Below are positions 49,921 through 59,450 of a stretch of DNA of 64,000 nucleotides, piece by piece. The translations under genes and the position numbers were made by a program. The stretch's first letter is position 1. Each line of letters begins with the position of its first letter. Origin of the DNA: Pseudomonas luteola NBRC 103146 (GTDB taxonomy: Bacteria; Pseudomonadota; Gammaproteobacteria; Pseudomonadales; Pseudomonadaceae). The stretch is taken from positions 62,001-126,000 of the forward strand of contig NZ_BDAE01000004.1 of assembly GCF_002091675.1 (NCBI RefSeq), read 5' to 3'. Below the pieces are notes generated by a model that saw only the letters and a list, made by a program, of their open reading frames with translations, was not told the DNA's origin and searched no databases.

Positions 49921-51216
49921 ATGCTGGAAAAACTCTTCCAACTCAAGGCCCATGGCACGAATGTGCGTACGGAACTGCTGGCAGGGGTTACAACCTTTCT
50001 AGCCATGGCCTATATCCTGTTCGTCAACCCGAGCATCCTCGGCGAGACCGGCATGGATAAAGGCGCGGTATTTGTTGCGACCTGCCTGGCAGCCGCCATT
50101 GGCTCGGCCATCATGGGCATGATTGCCAACTATCCCATCGCCCTGGCGCCAGGGATGGGCCTCAACGCCTTCTTTACCTATACCGTCGTGCTTCACATGG
50201 GGCATACCTGGCAGGCAGCACTGGGGGCGGTATTCCTGTCTGCACTGATGTTTTTCATCCTGTCGGTCTTTCGCATCCGCGAATGGATCATCAACAGCAT
50301 CCCACTGGCGCTACGCTCAGGAATTGCAGCCGGTATTGGCCTGTTCCTGGCACTGATCGCCCTTCAAGGTGCGGGTATCGTTGTAGATAACCCTGCCACC
50401 CTGGTAGGCCTGGGTGATCTGACGAAACCCGGTCCGATCCTGGCGGTCCTGGGCTTCTTCCTGATCGTGGCGCTGGAAGCCCGTGGGGTCACAGGTGCCG
50501 TCCTGATCGGTATTCTGGCCGTCACGCTCGTGGCTATCGGTATTGGTGCGACGCCGTTTGGCGGCGTGCTGTCCATGCCGCCCTCGCTGGCGCCAACCTT
50601 CCTACAGCTGGATATCAAGGGCGCGCTGGATATCGGTCTGGTGAGCGTGATATTCGCCTTCCTGTTCGTAGACTTGTTTGACAACTCCGGCACCTTGATC
50701 GGAGTGGCCAAGCGCGCCGGTCTAATGGGCCCGGATGGTCATCTGCCCAAGATGGGTCGCGCTCTGATCGCGGACAGCAGCGCGGCCATGTTTGGCTCGT
50801 TGCTGGGCACCTCTACGACAACCAGCTACATCGAATCGGCTGCAGGCGTCAGCGCTGGCGGTCGTACAGGTCTGACGGCGGTCGTGGTAGCCGGTCTGTT
50901 CCTGCTCGCCCTGTTCTTTGCACCGCTGGCAGGCAGCGTTCCGGCCTTTGCGACTGCACCAGCGCTGTTCTTCATCGCCGTGCTGATGGCCTCGGGGTTG
51001 GCCGAGATTGAATGGGATGATCTGACCACTGCTGCGCCCGTTCTGATCACGGCGCTGGCCATGCCGTTGACGTATTCCATTGCCAATGGCATCGCGTTCG
51101 GCTTCATCTCCTGGACAGTTATCAAGCTATTGTCGGGTCGCACACGTGACCTGAACATTGCCTTGGTCATCCTATCCATTCTCTTCGTCATCAAATTAGG
51201 CTGGTTCAACGCCTGA
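49921..51216 (+). CDS. NCS2-family hypoxanthine/guanine permease (AzgA-like)
   Basis: Inner-membrane purine:proton symporter, 431 residues from MLEKLFQLKAHGT at 49921; the upstream frame crosses the piuA control region. About 12-14 helices, with family motifs APGMGLNAFFTYTVV, LFDNSGTLIGVAKRAG and SLLGTSTTTSYIESAAG (the NCS2 TTxxxESxAG site). Which purine base is carried is not decided. Confidence 0.93.
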   Translation: MLEKLFQLKAHGTNVRTELLAGVTTFLAMAYILFVNPSILGETGMDKGAVFVATCLAAAIGSAIMGMIANYPIALAPGMGLNAFFTYTVVLHMGHTWQAALGAVFLSALMFFILSVFRIREWIINSIPLALRSGIAAGIGLFLALIALQGAGIVVDNPATLVGLGDLTKPGPILAVLGFFLIVALEARGVTGAVLIGILAVTLVAIGIGATPFGGVLSMPPSLAPTFLQLDIKGALDIGLVSVIFAFLFVDLFDNSGTLIGVAKRAGLMGPDGHLPKMGRALIADSSAAMFGSLLGTSTTTSYIESAAGVSAGGRTGLTAVVVAGLFLLALFFAPLAGSVPAFATAPALFFIAVLMASGLAEIEWDDLTTAAPVLITALAMPLTYSIANGIAFGFISWTVIKLLSGRTRDLNIALVILSILFVIKLGWFNA

Positions 51217-51227
51217 TGTTGAGCATG

Positions 51228-51253
51228 AGGGTGGGCCTGGCCCACCCTTTTTT
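51228..51253 (+). terminator. Terminator of the purine permease
   Basis: AGGGTGGG-CCTGG-CCCACCCT followed by a T-run. Confidence 0.9.
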
Positions 51254-51432
51254 ACGCTGTGAGGCAGTGGTACTGCCTGATCAGTCTGGACGATGCGTAG
51301 CGACAAGCCGTTGCCCTAGGATTTTTCCCTATGGTTTCGGCCCGAGAAAATTCTCAGACTAATGGCAATGGCTGAATAGCAGCCTTTGCCTCCACCCTAG
51401 CTGAAAAGCCCACTACGTTCACTGAGCTGACC

Positions 51433-52521
51433 ATGAATGTTCCCTCCTTCGAGCCTGCGGATTACGCAACGCAGTTAATGGCGAAAAAGAATCGCCTCAT
51501 CGAACTGCTGGCTCCATTCGATGCACCTGAACCTGAAGTATTCGACTCGCCCCTTGCGAATTACCGACTGCGCGCCGAGTTTCGTCTATGGCGTGAAGAA
51601 GGCGAACGGCACTACGCCATGTTCGAACAGGGCGACAAGCACACGCCTATCCTGATTGAAAACTTCCCTATCGCAAGCCCGCTCATCAATGAGCTTATGC
51701 CACGCCTTAAGGCTGCCTGGCAGGCGAGCGAGACGTTGTCGTTCAAGCTGTTTCAGGTGGAGTTCCTGACTACTCTGTCCGGGGAGGCGCTCATCACCCT
51801 GGCCTACCATCGGCCATTGGACGATGCCTGGGAAACTGCTGCGGAATGCTTGGCCGCCGAGCTGAACGTCAATATCGTCGGGCGTTCCCGTGGCAAACGG
51901 ATCGTGGTCGGGCGGGATTACGTCAACGAAACGCTGACTATTGCAGGTCGCGAATATCACTATCGCCAGCCAGAGGGTGCCTTCACTCAACCCAATGGGA
52001 CGGTAAATCAGAAGATGCTGGGCTGGGCCTACGATGTACTTGGCGAGCGGGACGATGATCTGCTTGAGCTGTACTGTGGGAACGGTAACTTCACCCTGCC
52101 GCTGTCTACCCGCGTTCGCAAAGTACTGGCCACCGAGATCAGCAAGTCATCGGTGAATGCTGCACTGGCAAACTTGGCAGATAATGGCATCGACAACGTG
52201 ACCCTCGTGCGCCTGTCTGCCGAAGAGCTGACCCAGGCCCTCAATGAGGTGCGTCCGTTCCGTCGCTTGGCGGGTGTTGATCTTAAAAGCTACGCCTTTG
52301 GAAGCGTGTTTGTAGATCCGCCTCGTGCGGGGATGGACCCGGACACCTGCGAGCTAACACGTCGCTTCGACCGTATCCTCTATATCTCCTGCAATCCGGA
52401 AACGCTGGCTCAGAACATCGCCCAGCTACAGGATACTCACCGTATTGTGCATTGCGCCCTGTTCGATCAATTTCCCTGGACGCATCACATGGAAAGCGGC
52501 GTCCTGCTTGAGCGCCGCTAA
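51433..52521 (+). CDS. trmA: tRNA (uracil-5)-methyltransferase
   Basis: Makes m5U54 (ribothymidine) in the T loop of tRNAs with SAM. 362 residues; SAM-binding [24 protein letters not shown], and the catalytic cysteine in [13 protein letters not shown]. No iron-sulfur CxxC region, which separates it from RlmD. A 216-base gap with no notable content precedes it. Confidence 0.97.
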   Translation: MNVPSFEPADYATQLMAKKNRLIELLAPFDAPEPEVFDSPLANYRLRAEFRLWREEGERHYAMFEQGDKHTPILIENFPIASPLINELMPRLKAAWQASETLSFKLFQVEFLTTLSGEALITLAYHRPLDDAWETAAECLAAELNVNIVGRSRGKRIVVGRDYVNETLTIAGREYHYRQPEGAFTQPNGTVNQKMLGWAYDVLGERDDDLLELYCGNGNFTLPLSTRVRKVLATEISKSSVNAALANLADNGIDNVTLVRLSAEELTQALNEVRPFRRLAGVDLKSYAFGSVFVDPPRAGMDPDTCELTRRFDRILYISCNPETLAQNIAQLQDTHRIVHCALFDQFPWTHHMESGVLLERR

Positions 52522-52528
52522 GGTTTGA

Positions 52529-52549
52529 CCGGGCGGTTACTCCGCCCGG
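52529..52549 (+). terminator. Hairpin between trmA and galactose dehydrogenase gene
   Basis: CCGGGCGG-TTACT-CCGCCCGG, 8 bp, between convergent genes and without a T-run. Confidence 0.5.
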
Positions 52550-52555
52550 CTACTA

Positions 52556-53485
52556 TCACTGCTTATCTTCGTGGAACGGCTCGATGGTCTCACGTCGGCC
52601 GTACATGAATGCATCCGCCACATGCCGCAACGGCGCGACGTCCACATCGGACTGACCGCTTTTGACCAGCTCGGCAAAGCGGGCATACAGGCCGGGATAC
52701 TCTTCATCCGGACCTTCTTTTTCAAGCTGATCGTCAATGTAGAGTTGGCTGCCACCCTTGGACAGGGTCAGTTTGCCTTGATCGGTCTCGACATGAATGT
52801 CCCATGTCTGCGGCCCCGTTTGCAGGAAGTCCAGGTCCGCCTGAATGGCTGCACCGCGCTCATAATTGAACTCCAGCTGCGCACGAATCGGCGTCTGGCA
52901 ATTCTCTGGAACCTGCAGCGCTGCCTGTTTGAGAAAGAACGGCCTGGGCAGAATTTCGGTTACGATGGACAAGGCATTGATGGCCGGGTCAAAAATGCCC
53001 ATACCACCCGGCTCCCAAATCCAGGTTTGCCCCGGGTGCCAGACGCGTACATCTTCTTTCCAGTTGACCTGCACGGCTTTGATGGTTTTGTCGGCCAGCC
53101 AGGCTTTGGCCGGTGCCACTCCTTGAGCATAACGGGAGTGCCAGCTGGCAAACAGGGTCTTACCCGCGGCCTTGGCCTGCTCCGACAGTGCCTCGACCTC
53201 ACTGAGGGTTGCCCCTGGCGGCTTTTCAAGAAATACATGCTTGCCATGGGCAAGGGCCAGTTGAGCCTGTGCATAGCGTACGGCTGGCGGTGCGCAGAGG
53301 GAGACGGCGTCCAAATCCGGCACGGCGTCGAGCAGCTCTTCAAGGGTCTTGTAGTGAGCTACGCCATCAAGAGAAGCATTACGGCTGGCGACAGCAACGA
53401 GCTGATAGTCAGGATTTTTTTGCAAGGCAGGCAGGTGTTGATCCTGGGCAATCTTGCCGAATCCGACGATGGCGATTTTGATCAT
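52556..53485 (-). CDS. D-galactose 1-dehydrogenase family oxidoreductase
   Basis: Gfo/Idh/MocA-family enzyme, 309 residues. Rossmann motif VGFGKIAQDQHLPAL, EKPPGAT, and the stretch WKEDVRVWHPGQTWIWEPGG that I recall from P. fluorescens galactose dehydrogenase, plus FDPAINALSIVTEI. It would oxidise D-galactose (or L-arabinose) to the lactone. Monocistronic, 93 bases from the LysR gene stop; no other galactose genes are nearby. Confidence 0.82.
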   Translation of the reverse strand: MIKIAIVGFGKIAQDQHLPALQKNPDYQLVAVASRNASLDGVAHYKTLEELLDAVPDLDAVSLCAPPAVRYAQAQLALAHGKHVFLEKPPGATLSEVEALSEQAKAAGKTLFASWHSRYAQGVAPAKAWLADKTIKAVQVNWKEDVRVWHPGQTWIWEPGGMGIFDPAINALSIVTEILPRPFFLKQAALQVPENCQTPIRAQLEFNYERGAAIQADLDFLQTGPQTWDIHVETDQGKLTLSKGGSQLYIDDQLEKEGPDEEYPGLYARFAELVKSGQSDVDVAPLRHVADAFMYGRRETIEPFHEDKQ

Positions 53486-53578
53486 ATGATTTTCTCAATC
53501 CTTTTTTCAAAGCGCATGAGAAAGCGCGCCTTTATTCTTGTTCACGGCCTGTGCAGTTTCGCATTCGTCATACGAATT

Positions 53579-54463
53579 TCAAGCACCAAAAGACTTAACC
53601 GCCACATTTGACACGTCACTCTGCAAGGCAATCCACGCTTTGAGATTTGCACCCTGGCGTCCCTTGCGCCACATGAGCCATGTAGTGGCCGTGGCGAAAC
53701 GGGCCTCGAGCGGATGGCACGCAACGCGGTCGCGCCCGGGCAAGCTATCCAGCATGGCCTTGGGCATCATGGCAACGCCACCGGCAATCACGCAGGCCAG
53801 CATGCTGTGATAGGACTCGATTTCCATGATAGGCCCCATGGCACCGCCTGTCGCCGCAAACCAGGCCTCCAGCCTCAACCGGTAAGAGCAACCGGTTCGG
53901 AACGTAAATACAGGACGCCCGGCCACATCGGCTGCTGAATGTACCGGAGGATGATCAGCTCCGGTCACGAGCACCATGGGCTCCTCGAACAGCGGAACGC
54001 CTTCCAGGCCGTCATGCCGGGCAGGCCCGTCAACCAACGCAGCATCCAGCCGTCCTTGCAGCAATCCATCGATGAGCTCGCCGCTGGGACCCGTCTGCAG
54101 TTGCAGCTCTACACTGGGATACTGCTGATGGTAGGCCGCAATCATGGCCGGAAGATGAATAGCGGCAGTACTGTACATCGACCCCAACACAAAGGCGCCT
54201 GCCGGTGCACCATCCTGCACGGCCGCTCGGGCCTCGTCCGCCAAGGCGAATAATCGCTGGCTGTATCCCAACAGCACCGTACCTGCCGGAGACAAATGCA
54301 GCCGCTGACGCTCGCGCTCAAACAAATCCACGCCCAGCTTGTCTTCAAGCTGACGCAGGCGCGTCGACAGATTGGAAGGCACCCGATTTAACAGCTCTGC
54401 TGCACGGGCAATGGATCCTGTTTCAGCCACCGCCTGAAAAATGCGCAGTTCAGCCAGTTCCAT
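53579..54463 (-). CDS. LysR-family transcriptional regulator
   Basis: 294 residues from MELAELRIF at 54463. The winged helix (FQAVAETGSIARAAELLNRV) is followed by the effector domain (GSMYSTAAIHLPAMIAAYHQ). It is divergent from the YbfB/YjiJ-type transporter across 107 bases and so likely controls that gene. It resembles the PtrR/CysB-like group; inducer unknown. Confidence 0.92.
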   Translation of the reverse strand: MELAELRIFQAVAETGSIARAAELLNRVPSNLSTRLRQLEDKLGVDLFERERQRLHLSPAGTVLLGYSQRLFALADEARAAVQDGAPAGAFVLGSMYSTAAIHLPAMIAAYHQQYPSVELQLQTGPSGELIDGLLQGRLDAALVDGPARHDGLEGVPLFEEPMVLVTGADHPPVHSAADVAGRPVFTFRTGCSYRLRLEAWFAATGGAMGPIMEIESYHSMLACVIAGGVAMMPKAMLDSLPGRDRVACHPLEARFATATTWLMWRKGRQGANLKAWIALQSDVSNVAVKSFGA

Positions 54464-54570
54464 AACCATTCTCTTTAAGTGAACAACCCATTCTTATTTA
54501 TTCAGTTTTAGAGAAACTTAACAAGCCCTACCCTATATACATCAATCAAGAACCTACATAGGGACCACTC

Positions 54571-55716
54571 ATGACCGCCCTGCACCGCCTGCTTGCCTGC
54601 CTGGTCGCCCTGTCCGTTGCGATGGGCATTGGCCGCTTCGCATTGACGCCTCAGCTTCCGCACTTGATTGCGGAAGGCCAGATAGACCTGACAGCCGCAG
54701 GCCTGCTGGCTGCTGCCAATTACCTGGGTTATCTGGTAGGTGCATTGGACGCCTTCTTTGCTCGCCAGACCCGCTTTCGGCTCGTTGCCGGCCTGTGGTT
54801 ATGTGTAGGGCTGACCCTTCTCTCGGTGTGGGCCGAAGGGTTCTGGCCCCATGCCCTGCTTCGCTTTGGCGCAGGCCTGGCCAGTGCCTGGGTGCTGGTG
54901 ATGGTTACCGGGCTCAGCCAGGGCGTAGCGGCACAGGCAAACATGCCGAAACTGGGCGCACTGGTCTTTGCTGGTCCTGGCGTAGGGATCGTACTGAGCG
55001 GCCTGCTGGCCCTGGTCACCAATCTGAACGGCCAGGGTTCGGCAACCCTGTGGCTGATCTATGCAGCGGTGGCGCTGGTGATGACCATCGCTGTACTGCC
55101 AGCCCTGCCGCGGGCGACTACTGCTCATGCAGTTACATCAACCAAGCCGATCTCGCCACGCATGGTCCGCCTGACAGCCGCCTATGCCCTGGTTGGCATG
55201 GGCTATATCGTTCCGGCTACATTTCTTTCCCAGATGGCTACGGCGCGCTTCCACGGCGAATGGGTAGCTGATCTGTTCTGGCCTGCCTTCGGTTTGGCGG
55301 CCGCACTGGGTGTGGTGCTGGCCAGCTTTCGTCGCCAGCGGCCCGGTGCCACAAGACGTTGGCTCATCGCGACTCTGTGGCTGCAGGCCGCTGGCGTCTT
55401 GCTATGCCTGCTGCCCGGCATGAGCGCACTGTTTCTGGGTGTGCTGCTGTGTGGGGGACCGTTCCTGGCCTCCATGCAACTGGTGATGCAGCATAGCCGT
55501 GAGCTGGCTCCAGAAACGCCTCACCGCAATGCCGGTCTACTAACCGCTGCGTTCGCAGGCGGCCAACTATTGGGCCCTCTGCTGGCGGCTGTCAGCAGCC
55601 ATTTCAGTGGTGGGCTTGGCCCGGCACTCTGGATGGCGGGTGCCGGACTGATCGTGGCCGGAGGGCTGATGCTGCAACCAGCCCCTCAGGCCGCAACGCA
55701 GCCTTCCGCCAGCTGA
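54571..55716 (+). CDS. YbfB/YjiJ-family MFS transporter
   Basis: 381-residue membrane protein with about 12 helices, beginning LACLVALSVAMGIGRFALTPQLP, the hallmark of the YbfB/YjiJ family. It is a small MFS type with unknown substrate. Divergent from the LysR regulator. The membrane gene at 55720-56157 is convergent, three bases after the stop. Confidence 0.9.
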   Translation: MTALHRLLACLVALSVAMGIGRFALTPQLPHLIAEGQIDLTAAGLLAAANYLGYLVGALDAFFARQTRFRLVAGLWLCVGLTLLSVWAEGFWPHALLRFGAGLASAWVLVMVTGLSQGVAAQANMPKLGALVFAGPGVGIVLSGLLALVTNLNGQGSATLWLIYAAVALVMTIAVLPALPRATTAHAVTSTKPISPRMVRLTAAYALVGMGYIVPATFLSQMATARFHGEWVADLFWPAFGLAAALGVVLASFRRQRPGATRRWLIATLWLQAAGVLLCLLPGMSALFLGVLLCGGPFLASMQLVMQHSRELAPETPHRNAGLLTAAFAGGQLLGPLLAAVSSHFSGGLGPALWMAGAGLIVAGGLMLQPAPQAATQPSAS

Positions 55717-55719
55717 GTT

Positions 55720-56157
55720 TCAATCGTCTTCGTAATCTCCGTAGCGCTCGTCCAGCATGCGATTCCAGCGATCCAAAAGGCGCAGCGCTACAATCGCCAG
55801 GATGGCGATGACAATCTTGTAAAGCTGGCTGTACCAGTCGAAGTTGGCCTCGCCCGCATCTGCCAACAGGGCGCCAATAAGCCGAACGCTGGCAGTCGAC
55901 AACTGCAAAAAGACGATTAACAGCAAGGCAGCCCGTACCAGTTGAGGGCGGAACACTGCAAAGCCGGTGAACAATGCCAGACCGAATTGCAGGCCGCCAT
56001 AGAAGACCTGGGTTTCGGTAACCGAGGCGGAGTCCATGAGCAGCACTCCGCTGGCATTGGTCATTTCATAGGGCCTGAACCAATAGGCCAGCGCCAGACC
56101 GGCCCAGACCAGTGTCTGAACGATCAGAACCGCACGAGCAAAACGCGTGTAAAACAT
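55720..56157 (-). CDS. DUF4345-like small membrane protein
   Basis: 145 residues from MFYTRFARAV at 56157 with four hydrophobic segments (about 5-22, 55-75, 82-105 and 120-140). The content and layout resemble DUF4345 integral membrane proteins. Function unknown. Its end is three bases from the transporter end, and no terminator fits between. Confidence 0.65.
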   Translation of the reverse strand: MFYTRFARAVLIVQTLVWAGLALAYWFRPYEMTNASGVLLMDSASVTETQVFYGGLQFGLALFTGFAVFRPQLVRAALLLIVFLQLSTASVRLIGALLADAGEANFDWYSQLYKIVIAILAIVALRLLDRWNRMLDERYGDYEDD

Positions 56158-56352
56158 CCCCTGTTCTCCCTTGGGGTGTAGCCGCATGGGCCAAACCAGA
56201 CAGATCCATTCAAAAAGCCAGAGAGCAACGAGCCTTTTGAACAGTCCTTAACAAGTGGAAGCACTTTGCACAGCGAAAGACCCAATGCCTCCTGCTCTTC
56301 GAGCGGCCGTGAGTTTATGCTGCCTGTATGCCAACCCGAAAGAGACCTTTAC

Positions 56353-56778
56353 ATGCGCCGCCTAGTTCTACTCGCCGCTTTGCTCGGCAGCACAGTTCAC
56401 GCAGCCGAACCCTTGACGATTGACGTATACCGCGATCCCAACTGTGGCTGCTGTAGCCAGTGGATCAAGCATCTGGAGGCAAACGGCTTTGCCGTTCACG
56501 ATCACATGGAACCCAACATGAGCGAACTCAAGGCCCGGCTGGGTGTACCGCCACGATTTTCGTCCTGCCATACTGGTGTGATCGACGGAAAGTTTGTTGA
56601 AGGACACGTACCAGCCCACGACATTCTGACTCTTCGCCAGCGCCCTGACCTGCTTGGCGTAGCCGTACCCGGCATGCCCCTGGGTTCTCCCGGTATGGAG
56701 ATAGGTAATCGGAAGGACGCCTATGAAGTGCTGGGGCTCAAAACGGATGGCAAGGATGAAGTGGTGTCACGGCACTAA
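56353..56778 (+). CDS. DUF411 periplasmic metal-binding protein
   Basis: 141 residues from MRRLVLLAALLG at 56353, signal peptide ending TVHAA. The thioredoxin-like core carries RDPNCGCCSQWIKHL, the CxCC metal or thiol site of DUF411, and a later cysteine in RFSSCHTGVIDG, with LRQRPDLLGVAVPGMP. Members are linked to copper handling. The longer upstream frame from 56266 has no signal logic. No copper operon is adjacent. Confidence 0.9.
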   Translation: MRRLVLLAALLGSTVHAAEPLTIDVYRDPNCGCCSQWIKHLEANGFAVHDHMEPNMSELKARLGVPPRFSSCHTGVIDGKFVEGHVPAHDILTLRQRPDLLGVAVPGMPLGSPGMEIGNRKDAYEVLGLKTDGKDEVVSRH

Positions 56779-56841
56779 CGGCCCATGTCCCTTTCATAAA
56801 CAGTACAACGCCTCCTTTATTGGATAAGGATCTGCAACCCT

Positions 56842-57738
56842 ATGGCTTCTGAGACGCTCGGCTCTCCTCCTCTGGTACTTTCCATCCAGTCCCATGTTGC
56901 CTATGGCCATGTGGGCAATGCGGCGGCAACCCTGCCGCTACAATTGCTCGGCATTCAACCGGTCGTCGTCAACACCGTGCAGTTTTCCAACCATACGGGG
57001 TATGGCGAGTTCAAGGGGCAGGTCTTTCCCCCTGAGCATATCCATGATGTGCTTGACGGGCTGAGAGCACGCGGCATTCTCGCGCGCTGTGATGCGGTCC
57101 TGTCGGGCTATCTGGGCGACGCCGCCATTGGTGAGGTTATCCTGTCCGTGGTACAGGAGATCCGAAAGAACAAGCCGGGCGTGCACTACCTTTGCGACCC
57201 GGTAATGGGCGACGTGGGCCGCGGCGTCTTCGTACGACCGGGGATTCCTGAGTTTTTGCGTCGACGGGCCATTGAGCAGGCCAGCCTGATTACACCCAAC
57301 CATTACGAGTTCGAGCTGCTGTATGGAGCATCGCTGGCGTCGACAGAACATGCTATCCAGGCCGCTCGCGAGTTACTCGGCACGCCTGAATGCCCAGGCC
57401 CGGACACCATTGTTATAACGAGTCTGCGAACGCCGGATCTTCCACTCGACAAGCTCAGCACACTGGCGGTGACCGCTCGAAGTGCATGGATGGTACAGAC
57501 CCCCTACGTTGAGCTGCAGCCACTGCCTAATGGCATGGGCGATGTGTTTTCGTCCGTACTGCTGGGGCATCTGCTGGGTGGGGTCAGTACGCCTGAAGCC
57601 GTAGCCAATGCCGTTAGTACGCTTTATGCCCTGGTGGCCCGCACTACACCGGGTAGCCGCGACCTGCCCTTGATCGCAGCACGCGATCAGATCATGTCCC
57701 CAAGCGAGCACTTTGAGGCAATACGCCTGACCACCTGA
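56842..57738 (+). CDS. pdxY: Pyridoxal kinase PdxY
   Basis: Ribokinase-fold PLP-salvage kinase, 298 residues. Signature [30 protein letters not shown] and the catalytic aspartate in [16 protein letters not shown]; the usual GTGD reads GMGD. Terminated by a good hairpin. Confidence 0.93.
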   Translation: MASETLGSPPLVLSIQSHVAYGHVGNAAATLPLQLLGIQPVVVNTVQFSNHTGYGEFKGQVFPPEHIHDVLDGLRARGILARCDAVLSGYLGDAAIGEVILSVVQEIRKNKPGVHYLCDPVMGDVGRGVFVRPGIPEFLRRRAIEQASLITPNHYEFELLYGASLASTEHAIQAARELLGTPECPGPDTIVITSLRTPDLPLDKLSTLAVTARSAWMVQTPYVELQPLPNGMGDVFSSVLLGHLLGGVSTPEAVANAVSTLYALVARTTPGSRDLPLIAARDQIMSPSEHFEAIRLTT

Positions 57739-57751
57739 GCCCTCTTATGAT

Positions 57752-57774
57752 AAAGCCCGCGTCAGGCGGGCTTT
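57752..57774 (+). terminator. Terminator of pdxY
   Basis: AAAGCCCGC-GTCAG-GCGGGCTTT, 9 bp, between convergent genes; short T-run. Confidence 0.8.
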
Positions 57775-57792
57775 ATCGGCGCAACGCTATCA

Positions 57793-58176
57793 TCAGGGAT
57801 TTTTGCCCGTGTTGGCAGCCGGCCCCATGCCCGGCGTTGAGCCTGCACCTGTGCCGTTAGTGTTGCTGTCCATTCCCATGCCCGCTCCGGTGCCGGTATG
57901 GCTGCCCTGGCTACGGTGCGTGCCATGATCCATCGTGTCAGGCCCTGTCTTCGAGCCGGTGCTATGGTTCATGCCATCCGGTGTTGTGGTCCTCGCGCCT
58001 TTGCCATTGTTGGGTGAACTGCCTGAGTCGGCACCTGGTGTCACATCATTGCTGTTCACGCTGGGGCCGGGTGTTACCGGCTCGGTCGGGGATGTCGGAT
58101 CGGTCGGGCCGGTTTGAGCAAAGGCAGACGTGGAAAGCAGACCTGCCAACGCCGCTATAGCGAGTTTCTTGTTCAT
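57793..58176 (-). CDS. Exported low-complexity Gly/Thr/Asn/Ser protein
   Basis: 127 residues from MNKKLAIAALAG at 58176 with GGAGG seven bases upstream and a signal peptide ending SAFAQ. The mature part is low complexity: TGPTDPTSPTEPVTPGP, then Gly, Thr, Asn, Met and His-rich sequence (HRSQGSHTGTGAGMGMDS). No cysteine or fold expected. The His/Met content might bind metal, which is only a guess. Confidence 0.75.
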   Translation of the reverse strand: MNKKLAIAALAGLLSTSAFAQTGPTDPTSPTEPVTPGPSVNSNDVTPGADSGSSPNNGKGARTTTPDGMNHSTGSKTGPDTMDHGTHRSQGSHTGTGAGMGMDSNTNGTGAGSTPGMGPAANTGKNP

Positions 58177-58258
58177 CGGGCACCTCCTGGCTCTTGTATG
58201 TGTGTGCCTAGGGTTTGGCACCAGGAGACTCGGGAGGTGCAAGTGCAGCGACCAGCGG

Positions 58259-59320
58259 TTAGGGAATGATCCGCTCGGCCCGCAGGCGATTAAACAGGTC
58301 GATGAAGGATGCTCGGCTGTCGTGGTATCCCAGGAAGCCCAAATCTCGGCTCTTGGTCATGTCGTTCAGGCACTCGATTTCACGTCCCAGGTCTGCATCG
58401 CTGTGCCACCAGGAAGCCAACTTGCCTACGTCGGACTCAACGAGCTCATAGCGACGCGCCATCTCCTCCCATACCGGTCCGATGTCCTTCATCTGCTCTT
58501 CCAGCGGTTGACGCTCGTCCCGGCAGGGCGTGGCCTCCAGCCCGAAAAAGTCCGCGATCTGTGTCCACATCCAGCGCCAGCGGAATACATCGCCATTGAC
58601 GGTATTGAGCGCCTGGTTCTGTCCGCTGGGCGACAACGCTGCCCACTCCATCTGGCGCGCCAAAAGGCCGGCATCGGTGATATCCGTCAGGCCATTCCAT
58701 TGCACCTTCGAGCCTGGGAATACGAAGGGACGTCCGGTCTCTTTGCAGATGCTTGCATAGATAGCCAGGGTCACACCCATGTTCATGGCATTACTGCCAC
58801 GCGCCATGCCGATCATGCTGTGAGAACGGTGCACGCTCCAGCTGAAGCCGCGGCGCTTGGCATGTTCAAAAAGGATGTCTTCCAGCGTGTAATAAAAGTT
58901 CTCACCCGGCAGACGGGGGTGCTCCTCGCGGAATGGCGTCTCGGCGGCATTCTGACCATAGCTTTCGAATGGGCCCAGGTAGTGCTTGGTTCCTGTTACC
59001 AGCGCCATATGCTGAAGAGGCGCGTTTTCCAACGCCTTGCAGAGGTTGCGCATCATGGCACCGTTGGCCTCGACATTCTCTTTCTCGGTGTCGCGGCGGG
59101 TCCATGTACAGAAGAAGGCATGGGTAATGGGGAGATCCTTCAACGCGGCGGTCAGCGACTGCTCATCCAGCAGATCACCGGTCACAGGAATGACACCTTC
59201 CTGGTTTGAGGGCTTGCGAGCCAGGCCATACACCGTCCAGCCACTGGATATCAACACATTGGCCAGGTTGTAGCCGGAAATTCCCGTCACACCAACAATG
59301 AGCGCTGTACCTTTCAACAT
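58259..59320 (-). CDS. PRISE-type SDR oxidoreductase
   Basis: Atypical short-chain dehydrogenase of 353 residues. Rossmann motif LIVGVTGISGYNLA, followed by FFCTWTRRDTEKENVEANG and the active-site region NFYYTLEDILFE, the pattern of progesterone 5-beta-reductase/iridoid-synthase (PRISE) enzymes that reduce activated C=C bonds with NADPH. Divergent from the PhzF-family gene. Natural substrate unknown. Confidence 0.87.
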   Translation of the reverse strand: MLKGTALIVGVTGISGYNLANVLISSGWTVYGLARKPSNQEGVIPVTGDLLDEQSLTAALKDLPITHAFFCTWTRRDTEKENVEANGAMMRNLCKALENAPLQHMALVTGTKHYLGPFESYGQNAAETPFREEHPRLPGENFYYTLEDILFEHAKRRGFSWSVHRSHSMIGMARGSNAMNMGVTLAIYASICKETGRPFVFPGSKVQWNGLTDITDAGLLARQMEWAALSPSGQNQALNTVNGDVFRWRWMWTQIADFFGLEATPCRDERQPLEEQMKDIGPVWEEMARRYELVESDVGKLASWWHSDADLGREIECLNDMTKSRDLGFLGYHDSRASFIDLFNRLRAERIIP

Positions 59321-59450
59321 GAATATTCTCCACGATGGAGATGCCGGGCATCCCCATGAAACAAAGATGAGCCCTACCGACTACTGGCTTGGCATGAGCC
59401 GTCGCGTACACGTAGCCTTGTGGACTCACCAACCCTTGTTAGGAGCCCCT

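Noticed and set aside
52571-53611. Plus-strand 346-residue open frame opposite galactose dehydrogenase
   Set aside because: Shadow frame without a ribosome binding site or domains.
58130-59209. Plus-strand 359-residue open frame opposite the PRISE gene
   Set aside because: Antisense shadow; the minus-strand gene has full family motifs.
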